64,000 bases of DNA from Alisma plantago-aquatica (GCA_963693085.1 OY856410.1:1328358304-1328422303); one strand, 5' to 3'; positions 1-11,716 are shown, counted from the stretch's first letter. Notes: generated from the sequence alone by a model not told the origin. Numbers and translations: made by a program.

Positions 1-199
1 TGGATGAAATCCATAAGTGCAAATGAGTCTTAAGTGTTAAGACACATGGATAACATTTTGAGAAGGATGATGCTTGTTGATTGCAACTTAATGACTAAGA
101 CATTTAGCATATGGATACTAAAACCGCATTCTTATGAGGAATAAAACAAGGATGTGTACGTGACACAGCTTATAAGGTTTATGAATCCACTAATGCAAA

Positions 200-1330
200 T
201 GAAGTCGATAAGTTACAATGGACTAATCAATGTGATTGATTAAGTACAAGCAACTAAGAATTGGATCTTTACTTTGATGATATAGTCAAAGGGTTTGGCT
301 GATATGTCAAAGATAAAGAAGGGATCTGTGATTTAGTGGGAGCGTGTTCACATTCCACATATTGATGTGAAATGGAAATGTTCTAGAATGGAAATCCAAA
401 GTGGAAATTATCTTTAATGAAGATAGAGATGTTTCCTATGTGATAGGAATAGAGATCAATAGAGATAGTTCTCAAAAACCTCTTGACCTGGAAAAGAGAG
501 AGCATACATTGGCGATCTGTACTGAAGGGTTCAATATGCACAGATTCAGTGGGAGAAAACTTGTCCATGTTACATGGAGTTAGTATCCCAAGGCCAAGTG
601 TCCAATTCTTATGAAGAATGGGAACACTAAGAATAGATATGGATCTATCATGTATGAAATCATCCCATTATCTTTCATGTATCGACATGGCAAGAACAAA
701 ATGCATTCATCATCTTGTATGTAGGACATAGCAATATGATGTGCTCATCCTGATAACTCGTATGACGAGTGGATGTATGTCTGCTTCCGGTAAGGGTTAC
801 TAGAATACCATAAGAACTTGATAAGTACTTGAGAAGTACTAGTTCTATGGAGATAAGGAAGAGTTCAATGTAAAGAGTTACATTGATGCGAACTTCCAAT
901 AGGATAGAAAATTAATCGCAAAATATATATAGGATATATAAAAGTGAATGTTTGTTGATAATTGGAAGTGTTCCAATAAAACTATTTGAAAGGAAATGTC
1001 GAGTATCTATGTGTTAGGGAACAACAGTGGATACTATATGGATCTGGAAGTTCATGAGATGAACTTATAGATATTCCGCTCATTGATGACAAGTATGGAA
1101 TCCTTGATCATGCAATGTGGCTAAAGGTTAGCAAAGGAATACTAGATCGCATATTATGACAACTCCATCTCATACGTGTGACGTACGACGAAGAGATGTG
1201 AGACACGCAATTTATACTGACTTTGGAAAGGTGTTGCCATTACTCACGACGTTCGCACTAGCGCACAGTAACATGTGGGACATGTTTAAAGATCACTATG
1301 AATATGATTCAAGGGTGATTGGCTCGCAGT
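200..1330 (+). pseudogene. copia reverse transcriptase/RNase H remnant
   Basis: Translated pieces in shifting frames match the 3' part of copia Pol. Near 270-300 there is a stretch reading LYFDDIVKGFG, as in the RT thumb-side region. Near 420-560 a block resembles the plant copia segment that normally reads YVLGIKIYRDRS. Near 640 there is RYGSIMYEI (consensus SAVGSIMYAM), and near 855-895 YGDKEEFNVKSYIDANFQ, matching the RNase H start that normally reads GYTDASFQ. Stops and frameshifts interrupt every block, so no Pol can be made. RNase H downstream of 900 is barely recognisable. The lineage is the plant copia group with a long LTR beginning TGTTGGTATG. Confidence 0.75.
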
Positions 1331-1343
1331 GCAAGTGGGAGTC
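1329..1343 (+). promoter_or_regulatory. polypurine tract of the copia element
   Basis: The purine-rich run GCAAGTGGGAG lies immediately before the 3' LTR, whose first bases are TGTTGG at 1344. This is the expected site for plus-strand DNA priming and fixes the element's orientation as plus. Confidence 0.7.
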
Positions 1344-2535
1344 TGTTGGTATGTATGCCCTGAGAGCCAATCATGGGATGATTGGTGGGATACATTAAGA
1401 TTGATTTGATAAACATCAAAGGCAAGCTTCTAATTCTTTCCGATTCAGTCATATGAGATAGTGATAGAACAGATTGAATGTCTAGAGAATGACAGTACTC
1501 AATGACGTATGCCTTCAGGTTGAGGACCTGAACGATGAGATCATACGGATGCTAAGAGTTTGTACAATCTTGTTATGTCCCTAGTCGGATGTCATTGTGG
1601 AAGGTAGATAGACAGCAATGACACACAAGACTAGATTGTGGTGTTGGTTGATGACCGAATCTCATTAGTCATGATATAGAGATATCAAACCAAACACATA
1701 GGTACTTGTTAGATAACAAGTGTACCAGACAGACCCACCATGAGTTTGACACATGGAACCATGACATGGTAGTCACAGTCAGTACTCACAGTGATGGTGG
1801 TGAGTGTGATTCTTTGACCTGAAATCACTACACTCAACACATGTCGTTGGGCACACTTTGACATCATCAAACATAGTCCTGAAACATGGGTTGTTATAAA
1901 GGTGATGATTGGGTGGCTTTGACACATGGGACTTTTGAGGGGTGAGTGATAGATATGGGATTTGTCCCTCCTGAGGGAGTTTGATATCCAAGGCCACTTG
2001 ATGAGTAGGATTGAAATAGGCGTACGCACACATGTGTGTATCAGTATGTGATATTGATGTCATACATATCTCTTACAATCTACTCTGAGATCAAGAAAGT
2101 GAATGAACGTTGACAGGATGAATGTTCCATGCCTCGAGTTCATTTAGGATATCAGTGATAAAGGAATTATACATTCACTGTAACACCATTCACAGATTGT
2201 AGGATTGAAAGTTGTTCTCCAACTTTCTACTTTCACTTGGGTAGCACTGATGTGTGACTAGGCACCGCTCTTTGCTTGTGAAGTCATAAGTGTTATGGAC
2301 TTTCACTGCCAACGTGAAATGGACCTGCAGGGTCACACACATAGGATTTAACCTGGAAGAGAAGTTGTGTCCACAAATAATGTTTAGATTGATTACTAAA
2401 GGAGTTTAGTAGTTCAATTAAACACTCAATTCATTGATATCTCAAAATCATAGTGTTCAAGGTGTTGGACAGATTGATTAGAGTATCAGATTGATTGAAA
2501 TCACAATTGACTGATTCTGCACAATCTGCACTCCC

Positions 2536-2966
2536 AACTGATCGGCTCATGTGATGAACCGATCGGCTGAGCTTGGTGAACCGGTCGGCTCAAGTGTTGA
2601 GTCGATCGGCTCATGGTCAGGGTGAACGATTGCTTCAAGTGTTGAAATGATCGGTTCAACTATTGCAACCAAGCAAGTTGGGAAAGTCGGATTGGTGAGA
2701 ATTTTCCTTTCGTTTCACTTGCCCAATTTGATTGGGAAAAGGATTGGTATTTGATACCAATTAGAAACAAAAGAGGGAAAGTCGATCGGGAACTGATCAG
2801 GACCATGAACCGATCGGTTCAGAAAGTGAACCGACCGGCTCATGGGTCCCAACCGATCAGTTGAGTGTCAACCGAACGGTTCAGGTTCCCAACCGACCGT
2901 TTCAGTTGTGAAACGATCGGTTCAGGTCCCCAACCGACCTTTTCTGTTGTGAAACGATCAGTTCAG
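2536..2966. repeat. phased arrays of the AACCGATCGGTTCAG 15-mer
   Basis: Two arrays of a near-palindromic 15-mer lie in the copia LTR upstream of its TATA run. Array one has units starting at 2536, 2557, 2579, 2600, 2624 and 2645. Array two has units starting at 2808, 2829, 2851, 2870, 2891, 2911, 2932 and 2952. The core CGATCGG is the best conserved part; flanks and the spacers of about 4-9 bp vary. The start-to-start distance is 19-24 bp, mostly 20-22, so the units face the same side of the DNA helix. Transcription-factor binding is a guess; the phasing is seen directly. Confidence 0.85.
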
Positions 2967-3065
2967 GTTGCGAGTTGGTTGCTTTTGTGGAAAATCTTGA
3001 ACCCTTCTACTCCTGCTTTTAGTCCTGCATTGCCCGGGATGGAGAACCCCGTCCCATGACCCTCC

Positions 3066-3077
3066 TATATATAGGGG
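3066..3077 (+). promoter_or_regulatory. TATA-like core promoter in copia LTR
   Basis: TATATATAGGGG lies about 100 bp downstream of the phased 15-mer array and 550 bp before the LTR end. This is where a U3/R boundary would be expected. Promoter function is inferred from position and sequence only. Confidence 0.5.
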
Positions 3078-3627
3078 TATTGGGGGCTTCTCAAAGAACA
3101 ACTCAGTGCAACAGTTGCTCTGGAAAGTTGTCGTTCTCTCTGGTTTTGGTAACCGAGAGAGAGCCCGAGCAAGTGCTACCCGCAAAGGGAGGCGCAACAA
3201 GGGAAAGACAACTGCAGTTGCAACTGGAGGAAGGAGAGTCTGTTGGCGACTAGTACATTGACAGGAGGGTGCGACTCCTTCCAATTCCTTGTGGGATAAG
3301 GAGATTGGAGTTCCAGGTGGTCCGTGTGGACTACTTCAGAGGCGGGAGGTTTCTATCGCTCAGGAGGACAACTGTCAACCCGATAGTCCGGTGAGACCAG
3401 GAGTCGTCAGTCCCAGTGCGACCAGGAGCTGCAAAGACACTGTCGAAGACCGGAGTTGAAGACCGCGCAAGCCACGAGGTATTTTCTCCGAGAAAGCCTC
3501 GGGACAAGGTATGATTTGACAAACCATCCTTTCCTATTATATAGACGTTGACGCATTTCCTTGTTCTGGGTTTGGGGGAGAAAATTTTTGTTTCCGCTGC
3601 CTACTCTACCTCCCCTAAAACCCAACA

Positions 3628-4965
3628 TTAAGTTAGAGTGGAAAGGTTACTAAAGCAAATCTGATCCTGGGCACTCTCGTACTCTAGCATCGGACCAAAC
3701 ACTAGAGCCACAACACCTCTCTTGAGGCTGCTGCAATGGGAAAACACGATTCGGTAGCTAATCGAAATGTGATCCAAGTGTACAAGCTAGAGTTTAGATG
3801 TTAAACATAGCAATCATCCAACAAAAGGAACCAAACATAAAATAGCAGATAATTAAGACTCTTCTAATTCAATTAGCATAAAAGGGTCAAATTACATTGC
3901 ATAAGTAAAGAGAGTAAATGACTGAAATAAGCAACGGTAAATGTCGCCTTCTTGATTTAGAAGGGAGACAGGTAGTAGCAGACCCTCCAGCCTGATACCA
4001 GGCGGGAGCCTTACCCGATACACTCGTGTCAGGCAGCACACCCTCTCGGGCGACACGCTTATGATGGGCGGACGTATCGTGAAGGGTGCCCATGCCCGAT
4101 ACGCTCATTTCGGGCGGCACCCTCTCGGGCGACACACCGTGACAAGTGATGTGTATCGAGCTTGGTATCGTGTCGAGCTAGAGTGTTGCTTCCAGTATCG
4201 GGTACTTCTATCGGGCATCCTTGGTGGCAGATATCGGCCTACAGCGGTGCCTGAGGCCGACCCTAAGTGAACCATTCCCTCCCTCTTGGGATGGGGAAGT
4301 GCTCACCTAGAATCGCCCGACACACCTCTTAGGCACGACACACTAGATCCAGATGCTTTCATAAGTTGGCTTTCGAGGGATTCCGACCCGTCCCATCAGA
4401 GTCCTGTAGCTACTATTTATAGGCAGCGGTTGGGGGAAGTTATGGTGCTCCGGACGCCACGTGTTCTTCATCAGCTCTTATTATTGTAGATTCAGGGGTG
4501 CCCGATATGAGTATCGCCCGACACAAGGATGTCGGGCAGTCGGTCATCATGACGAGTGGCGCCTGCCGGTGGGTGGCATGTATCGTGGGACACGCTTCAA
4601 CAGTTGTGGCGAGTCAGGCTCTGTGTCGGGTAAATGGTGTGTTGCTCGTCTGCTTCCTCTTGCGCGACACCCTCGTGTCGCGCAACAACGTATTGTGCTG
4701 CCCTGTCGAGCAGTGAGCATATCGACCGAATGGTTGGCAGGAAGGGCGATGCGGGTGGAACACGTTCGTGGGCCGGGACGAGCCTTTTTGTTGATAAATG
4801 AGTTAAAAATCAAGGAAAACTCTGCAAAAGATGATAACATTGAGTTAAGAGCGTTGCGTGGCCTATTTATGAAAAAACATGACAAAAAGGAGAGGAAAAC
4901 ATTTTAAAAGGGAAGATTTGATAATGAAATAAGGGCCAAAAACATCACAAAATTTGGTGTTATCA
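3628..4965 (-). repeat. partial 3' LTR of the gag-only element
   Basis: It aligns end to end with 23404-24741, and both end ...GGTGTTATCA on the plus strand. The missing 473 bp (equivalent of 22931-23403) should lie left of the window, beyond the copia insertion. The LTR is rich in CCCGATAC and TGTCGGGC motifs in both orientations. Open frames such as 4461-4907 are chance products of this GC-rich stretch, not genes. Confidence 0.9.
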
Positions 4966-4983
4966 ACTCCCCCAAACTTAGCA
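4966..4983 (-). promoter_or_regulatory. polypurine tract of the gag-only element
   Basis: On the minus strand the sequence reads GCTAAGTTTGGGGGAGT directly before the LTR start TGATAACACC. A GAGGACAA box lies about 20 bp upstream on that strand, as it does at the right-hand Athila-type element. Confidence 0.8.
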
Positions 4984-6337
4984 TTTTGATTGTCCTCAAT
5001 CAATCTTTAAACTTTGTTTTGAGATGCTTCTTCTCGACCGGTATAGTTTTCAGACCATGGGTTTGAGCGAGCATTGAGATGTCTCACAGAGAATGCGGGC
5101 CGACAATGAACAACAGACTTTATTTCTGCTGCCTTATTTAAGCAAAAATTTTCTCTACAGCTTCAGCGAGACTTGGGTGCATGATTCGAAGTTAGCTTTC
5201 ACACCAAATAACTTTTGCGGGCAGAAAGTTGTCTGCTAGGGTAGGCTTAAGGCTTTTTGGGTTTTTCTTCTTGTTTTCCATCAGTCCATCCAGGTACGGG
5301 TCCGTTAGCGGGTGAGTGGTCCCTGCAGTCCAAGCCAGTTGGCTTTAGAGCAGTGATTTCACATCCTACATACCATTGCCCCAGATCTACCATGCCTAAA
5401 GATGGGTACTTTTTGGAAAGCAAGTGTGTATATATTTCTTTTTCTCTTTTTTTTTCTTTCTTTTTATTGGGCACAACTCTCATTCTTTTATTCACTCTCA
5501 TAAGGCTATTCTCTCTTTTTGGGATTTTGTTGGGTAAGGGAAAACAAGAAAATTTTGTTGTTTGGGCAGTTTTTTCCTTCTGCATACACATATCTTGGCT
5601 GTTGTGAGATCATTTTCCAAAATTTTTTGGCGTGGAAAGTCATAGTCTTTTGTTTTTTGAGGCTGCATTATCAGAAAGACATAACAAAACCTGCATCTCC
5701 TTGGGCGCATAGAAAACAAACTGGCAAGAATTCGTATCAGGTTTTTACTATGCAGTGTCTTTGTACATATGTATGGAGACAAAATAAGCAAAAAAAAATT
5801 TGGCAAAATTTTTGTACGAGCATTTATATGTATATGTACACATGATATAAGAGAAGAACGAAAGAACAAAAAGGGTGGAGTTGAAGAAAAAAAATTATAC
5901 TTTCCTCACTGGTACATGGTACCCCCCCCAAACTTACTCCACACTCTGTCCCAGAGTTGTGAAGTAGATAAGGTAGGGTAATGTTAACCCAGTGAGGGTT
6001 AGCTAGTGAGCGTGCCTGCACTAGATAGATGCTCCCACACATATTCTTCTTGTTTTCTATGGTAGTCGATGTGGTGGAGTTGGTCAGGCATCTCTTTATT
6101 TGATATCCATCCCAAGATGAAAATGTTGCAGTCAGTTGTACCAAAAGGCAAATGTGAGTTCAGAATTGCAAGATTCAATGAGATCAGTCATGCACTTTTG
6201 CTGAGGAAGAAGTCCCAAAACTATTAGGCATTCCCTTGAACCAGGTGGACTTTTTAAGATACATCCATTGTGAACAAGAACAAAAGCACTGATCATCAAT
6301 CTCAGTTTCTTTAAACTTTCATCATCTATTGAACTAA
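4984..6337 (-). other. non-coding 3' region of the gag-only element
   Basis: This region lies between the small ORF and the 3' LTR PPT. It includes a T-rich stretch (5430-5475 on the plus strand) and a second PPT-like tract at 5923-5940. Reading frames seen here on either strand show no family resemblance and are probably chance. Confidence 0.6.
5923..5940 (-). promoter_or_regulatory. second PPT-like tract of the gag-only element
   Basis: The minus strand reads GTAAGTTTGGGGGGGGT, nearly the same as the LTR-adjacent PPT about 940 bp away. It lies about 400 bp after the end of the small ORF. Use as an internal priming site is inference. Confidence 0.5.
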
Positions 6338-6796
6338 TCAGAGAAGTCCACTTATCTCTTCCAATACGTTTTCTTGATTTGGTAGCTCCCGGTAGAGGTC
6401 CATTTCCTTATCATAGTCTGTCTTCTGCAGTGGTTTAGGACCATTTCCAAAAGAGAAAATTAGGGGAAGTCTTTCTCCAGTGGCTTCTGGATTGAATGTG
6501 GGTATTCTAGGTTCATCCGCCATGAAGCCACCTTCTTCATGGGGGGCATCTTCTTTGGATATAGTATCATCAAGTCTTTTCAAGAGCTCTCTGTCTACCA
6601 TAGGTCGGTTATCATCGTCATAATATTTACGAGCTTTGTGTTTCTTTCTTGAGAGCTTTGCACTTGTTCTGGCTGCATCCTCTGAGAAATAAAATGGAGT
6701 CATTACTTCTTCCGTCCTTGCTCTCTTCTCAGCGGTTGAATGCCCAACTGCCTTGGGATTCTGGCATTTCTGCCCGACCGTTGTTGATTCAACTGC
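6338..6796 (-). pseudogene. 3' part of split ORF of the gag-only element (H3-tail-like start)
   Basis: This is the C-terminal 152 codons of an ORF whose first 22 codons lie at 19857-19792. The inner element's insertion and its GGCCT duplication separate them, and the reading frame matches exactly across the site, so the ORF (about 174 codons) was intact when the insertion happened. The product is small and charged, with a basic stretch (KLSRKKHKARKYY) and an acidic C-terminal half. I recognise no domain. It occupies the position after gag/pol where Athila elements carry an extra ORF. Its first seven residues equal the histone H3 N-terminus. Confidence 0.6.
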
Positions 6797-6801
6797 GGCC
6801 T
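6797..6801. repeat. target-site duplication GGCCT (left copy)
   Basis: GGCCT directly precedes the inner element's left LTR and recurs at 19792-19796 directly after its right LTR. A 5-bp duplication is normal for gypsy integrases. Confidence 0.95.
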
Positions 6802-8421
6802 TGACGCAAATTTACCGTGCGTAGAAATGCAAGTGAACGCGTCGAAGTAATACAGACCTTTGTGAGGCCCGAGTCGAACACAGGGATACGTGAAATTGTC
6901 GGAGACTCCTACTAACTACTCGCGATCAGCTAAGCCGATTAAAAAGTTGAGAGTTGTTGTCGAAATTAAAAGAAAATAAAAAATAAAGCAAAACAAGCAA
7001 TTGATTAAATGTTTGGTTTAATCAATTCAAAGTGAGGTCTTTAGGATTGCGGTTTCACCGCGGGTTTTCATTGTATTAAATTCTATATAGTTACTCAATT
7101 TTATCTCTCTATCTGGGTAGTGGCCTGAAATCAGAATTGCCCACTGTCGTGGTACAATTCACTACCTATGTCTAGGTCGGTTCCACCATCGTAGTAACCT
7201 ATACCCTAAACTAGGTGCATTAAAAATGACCTATCGGTATCCACCATTAATCTTACACCACCTTGTTCAAGGGATTTGTCAATTAATGTAAATTCCGTCT
7301 CTTTTCAACTATTAATTCTTCTTTCAAAGCAATTAAGGGTATTAGATTATTATTATGGTGATCAAGCATAACAATATATTGGAGACAACGAAATTATACC
7401 ACAGATTTAAGAGATAAGATATGAATTACTATGATAAAATTGTCATACAATGAATTCCCGGGCTACTCCCATTCCTAAAGACCAAGGGGATTAGCCCCGC
7501 ATGTTCATCTCAAAGCAAAACATGGTAGAGAAAAGGGAAAACATGGAGAAAAATGTGATTGAGTGGTGAAACCCCTGAACTGAGAAGATCCAAGAGATCC
7601 TTGGCGTGGAATACGCGTTCTCCCGCCTTTCGGTGGTGGAAATCGTCTTCTTCAGCGTCCGGATCGGCTGGGGCGTGCTTCTGGGCTCCATTCTTCTCTC
7701 CACCTCTTCTCGAGATGTGTGCAGCGGCTAATGACGAGATGATTCCCTCTTGGGTGCCGTCATTAGGTATATTTCCCAAATTAGGTCGCCAATTAATCAC
7801 AACCGTCCGATTAAGATTAATCTGAAACAAACTCATATCTGATGGTGTCGATACCATTGACGCGGGTCGATGGTATCGACCTAGCGCGATATCAGCAGTT
7901 CTTCTTTTCTTTTGTCTTTGCGACTGATGTCATCTCGATACCATCGACGAGGGTCGATGGTATCGACGAACCTATAGCGACGGTTTTGTCTTTTTGTGTC
8001 GTTGTAGCTCCACCAGTCGATAGTATCGACATATGAGTCGATAGTATCGACTCACTTCTCGCCATCAACCTGATGGTATCTCGATACCATCGACATCCCT
8101 GTCGATAGTATCGACTTTCTTCTGGTCCTTGTGGCTGGCAACCTGTGGTCCGGTCGATGGTATCGACCACTGTCGATGGTATCGACGGTAGCAGATACTT
8201 GTGTTTCCTGAAATTAACACACAAAACCACATAAGTTCACACAAAACATATTCTTTTGATAATTAATACTCAAAATGCTTGAAATAGGGGAAATCTGACA
8301 TAAAGAAGTAGCTTAGACCAAAGTGAATGAATTATGCAACATTAACCATAAAAAATGACTAATAAATGCATAAAGCACATATCAAACAAGTCTATAAATG
8401 CGACTCAAAATCATCGCATCA
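6802..8421 (-). repeat. 3' LTR of the Athila-type element
   Basis: This 1,620-bp LTR pairs with 18173-19791. It carries the conserved U5 box GAGTCGAACACAGGGA at 6871-6886 and five closely spaced pairs of TCGAT-type 15-mers at 7847-8186. Frames at 7491-7857 and 7842-8230 are chance. Confidence 0.95.
7847..8186. repeat. paired GTCGATACCATCGAC 15-mers, left LTR
   Basis: Ten 15-mers of form GTCGAT-NNN-ATCGAC occur as five pairs, each pair separated by about 4-6 bp. The variable centre is ACC, GGT or AGT. The first pair (7847-7880) is an inverted pair with a 4-bp spacer and one mismatch. The last pair is 8153-8186. The same set is present in the right LTR at 19218-19557. Confidence 0.9.
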
Positions 8422-8437
8422 AACTCACCTAAGCTTG
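8422..8437 (-). promoter_or_regulatory. polypurine tract of the Athila-type element
   Basis: The minus strand reads CAAGCTTAGGTGAGTT and abuts the LTR start TGATGCGATG. It is preceded by a CGAGCAAG box of the kind found before PPTs in plant gypsy elements. Confidence 0.6.
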
Positions 8438-9904
8438 AACCTTGCTCGCACTCGAGCAACTAAACCTTAGAATAGAATTGCCAGAGTCAACTAAAGAACA
8501 AAGCATCACAAAAAACATCCCATATGACTCCCACCGGACATTCACATACCGGCCCTCGCTATCCACAGAATGATAATTACCATAAAGGCGACAGTAATCA
8601 TCCATAAAAGATATCAACCTCAAAACTGATCAACACTATCACATAAGGCAGTTAACATAATAAAATTCGCCGGTCCAGACTTAATGCATCTTGTGATCTC
8701 CTATACTACGTTGCTCGCCCTAACTACCATCTACATGGAAGAAGTTCTCCTGATATTCACTAGTGAGGATAAATTCACGGTGGCCTACCAATCCGAGCAA
8801 CGGGTGGATGGAATGGGTGGCTCATGGAAGAAGTGGAAGCATTATACGGTTTCAACATGCATAAAATAAAAATGCCCTAACTGATGAAAATGCACATGAA
8901 AAATGCCCTAATGCCTAAGATTAGGTGGAATGATGCATGCACTAACAATCCATCTCAAAATGAGATGGATATCTAATTAAGATACATCATGTACTCACTC
9001 ATCTTAAAATGCAGGTGAGATTATGTCCCTTTCTCCTTCTTATTCTAGTTGTTTCTAAATAATTTTTTTTTCAGATTTTCAGATTTTTTTCTTTTCATAT
9101 TTTTTTCAAACCCTTATATCCATAATTGACAATGAATACTTTATTGGGCTTATTTTTTTACATAACTCAAATATTTGCACTATTTAGAAGGTATGGAACA
9201 ATTTAATTCACCATTAAAGAATAAATGAGGTACATGATATACTTTATGCATAAAAGTTATGAATGCAACTACATGACATGCACCTAAGGGTAATGTGCAT
9301 CTATACCTATTCTATATTTTTTATTTTTCATGCAAAACATATGAAGGTGGTTGCAATGCAAGTCCTATCTACATGACATGCAACCAAAAAGGTTAAAACC
9401 GTACTTTAATTCCAAGTCTTGGTGGATTGTGAAAAGCAATGAGGTGGGCAGATCACAAGACTAATTGACTGAACCTTTGAAAAATATTATGTGTCCCTCC
9501 TTACTGACTGGTGTAGTAGTTAAGAGGTTTTTCTCTCTTACTTCAAATTAGAGTCTCATTATCATTTGGTCAGTTTAGGCTCAAACAACCAATTCCGTCC
9601 ACTTTCATGAATCATTATGAATATACAGTTGTGATTTTCTATTTTAAAGTTGACAAAACCAATCATTTTCTAAGTTAAGTGATCAAAGTTGAACAACACT
9701 CAAGCTTGCGAACACTCAAAATTTTTTTGTTTTCCCCTTAATTCCATGCACATGCAACTGAGATGACTCAAGATTAACGACATTCACGATTACACTAGAT
9801 AGAATGTGGATCCTACAGACAAACTAAAATTGTAGGAAACAAATGACAAGAAACAAAAGCAATAAAACTAAAAATAGAGAAAATAAAAGATAGAGTTGTT
9901 CCAA
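8438..9904 (-). other. non-coding region between the two PPT-like tracts
   Basis: About 1.47 kb of AT-rich sequence lies between the LTR-adjacent PPT and the second PPT-like tract, with no convincing ORF. Equivalent non-coding modules occur in the other two gypsy-type elements. Confidence 0.6.
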
Positions 9905-9920
9905 CACTCCCCACCTAAGC
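9905..9920 (-). promoter_or_regulatory. second PPT-like tract of the Athila-type element
   Basis: The minus strand reads AAGCTTAGGTGGGGAGTG, sharing AAGCTTAGGTG with the LTR-adjacent tract. It lies about 210 bp after the end of the post-integrase ORF. Confidence 0.55.
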
Positions 9921-10132
9921 TTGAATTCGACTATGGCCTCATAGTAAAAAACAATCTTAAAGGTTGGAACAGAGATACCGCTTTACTCTTCAGGTGGAGG
10001 CTGGTACTGTGGAGACATAGGGTCCCAAGAAGGATACTCCCCCTGGAAGATCAGATCAAACTGGGCCCTAGGTGGAGATTGTGGATAGCCTCCAAAGTAA
10101 TTTTGGCTCCAATAGTGGTCATAAAAGGGCTG

Positions 10133-11716
10133 CTATTGCATCTCCATCCGTTGCAACCAGTCATGAATCTGTTGTTGGTTGTCGAGGAGAAGACGGTCAT
10201 TCTCAAAGATTGCCCGTTGATTGTCCAGTAGACGGTTTGTCGTCTCTTGAAGGTCGGTGTACATCATCGTGTGATGCTGCTGCATCTTCTGTATATCGTG
10301 CAGCATAGCATACATGCCCTGCATCAAGTAGGCATCCTCGCTTGGCTGCAAGGACGGTGGTGGTGGTGGAGGCTGCTATGATGAAGATGCACCTGGATGC
10401 ATCCGAGGATGCTTCTGTGGTGCCACTCGAGCCCGAAGAGGTGTGAAGGCCTCCTCTTCCTCTTCAGCCTCATTGTCATTTCCGTCGTCGTCGTTGCCGC
10501 TGTCTTCATCAGAGTCAGCGATGGCTATGATAGGCCATCAGAAGTGTTGCGCCCCTTTGATGTTGAAGACCGGATCGGGAAGCGAGCATTCCTGGTAAGC
10601 ATGGTTGACGTGGCAGTGTGCATACGCCAAACCATCTCGAAGAAGGATGAGGTTGGAGCGGTGCAGATGTTGCAAGTTCACCTTGCTCCTGGTGGAGAGA
10701 GGAGTCAAAGTAGAGAAATTCAGCCCGAGGTAGGAAGCCAGCTTGGTGATAAGCCCGCCAAAGTGAATCGGCGCTTTCCGTGTACTCCTCTTCACCGCCA
10801 AAACCCGCTGCAAAAAGAAGGTGCCCCAGTTTCATTCTTGGTGTTTCAGGAGTTTATACAAGAAGAATAAGTCCGTCTCCTGAAACTTGCTGAGGGCCAA
10901 ATCACCCCTAGCAAACAACGTCGAACTCAGTATCCGGTGAAGTATCCGGACGAAGGGGTGCTCAAAATCAGCTACCGTAGCATTATGGTAGCTCACTGAC
11001 TTGCCCGGCGGCACCGTCACCAGCTCGATGAAGATTGCATCGTAGTCGGTGCGGTTGTCCGGTCGCCGGTAGTCAGACCGCGAGTGATTCCAGTTAAAAA
11101 TCTTGTTGAACTGCCAGAGTGTAATGGTGTAGTTGTTGTTGAACAGCCGGAAAGACACCCGGCCCTTGATCCACTCGCGGTCGGTGGCTATGACGTCGTT
11201 GGGTACAACGCAGACGTCCAGTGACGTCATGAACTCAGCCACCAACTCCTTGTAAGTAGGCCACTCGCCGAAGAATGGCTGGCCATCTGCATGGTATTCC
11301 AGTTCGTCAGACCTTCTGCTCGTGTGATGCGCCTGGCCCTTCAAGACGTAGGCAAGGTTGGCGTCGAATCCCAGGTTGCGGATAGTTTCCTGTTCAACAT
11401 AACGGGTCGGCTCGATCTTCCTCTTTAGAATCTCCTTGTATATCTTCTTGACCTCTGTGGATGGATGGATCAGCCGCGGGCGTGAGATTGACGTGGTCGG
11501 AGGTGGCACGAACTCCGGGATGTCCATCAGGTTCGCGCGTGAAAACGATGCACCAGCTATATGCACCATGATTGCGATAGAAAGAGGAATAGAAAGGGAG
11601 CTCGGTGAAGATCGGAGAAGTGAATCTCCGCTCAATGAAGAACTTGCTCGGTGTTGCTTGTCGTCGGGCTTGGATAGCTCTGGAACACGCTCGACACAAG
11701 TCAAGGAGAATTGCAC
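10133..11716 (-). pseudogene. Athila ORF-1 family protein, post-integrase (broken)
   Basis: The main open part is 294 codons (11716-10832); the more likely start is the internal Met at about 11570 (MVHIAGASFSRAN). It continues through a frameshift near 10830 into a second frame. That frame has the segment HFGGLITKLASYLG, equivalent to the GGLITPIA-type motif of Athila ORF-1 proteins. Then come an acidic run (about 10500-10450), one stop near 10380, and a Gln/Met-rich, probably coiled-coil tail ending near 10133. Its function is unknown in the family; its position after integrase is the env-like slot of Athila. The right-hand element (50909-52710) has a homologue in the same place. Confidence 0.7.

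Larger units (their letters stand above)
1..3627 (+). mobile_element. Ty1/copia LTR retrotransposon, 3' portion
   Basis: This is the right-hand part of a copia element whose 5' part lies outside the window. It holds a decayed reverse transcriptase/RNase H tail (about 200-1330), a polypurine tract and a complete 3' LTR (1344-3627). The LTR ends form the short inverted repeat TGTTGG/CCAACA. Directly after 3627 the sequence continues as the LTR of another element: 3628 onward aligns with 23404 onward. The copia element therefore inserted into that LTR. The base order is seen directly; the nested insertion is inferred from the sharp junction. The 5-bp target duplication, possibly TTAAG, cannot be checked because the 5' end is off the window. 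Confidence 0.85.
1344..3627 (+). repeat. copia 3' LTR
   Basis: The LTR is about 2.28 kb, bounded by TGTTGG at the left and CCAACA at the right. It is non-coding, although several chance reading frames occur in it. It contains a TATA-like run TATATATAGGGG at 3066-3077, a plausible core promoter, and two arrays of 15-bp near-palindromes (2536-2659 and 2808-2966) upstream of that TATA. A diverged fragment of the same LTR family recurs at about 26450-26945. Confidence 0.8.

Noticed and set aside
2808..2966. CRISPR-like appearance: short repeats with unique spacers
   Set aside because: The genome is a plant, units are 15 bp, spacers are only 4-7 bp, and the array sits in an LTR. It is not a CRISPR.
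4461..4907. 148-codon open frame
   Set aside because: It lies wholly within the LTR of the gag-only element; the equivalent frame in the other LTR differs in length and sequence. Chance ORF in GC-rich repeats.
5257..5607. Overlapping frames of about 115 codons on both strands
   Set aside because: T-rich low-complexity part of the gag-only element; both strands are open and neither product resembles a known protein.
10397..10870. 157-codon plus-strand frame
   Set aside because: It is antisense to the Athila ORF remnant, which has the recognisable family motif and coiled-coil tail on the minus strand.
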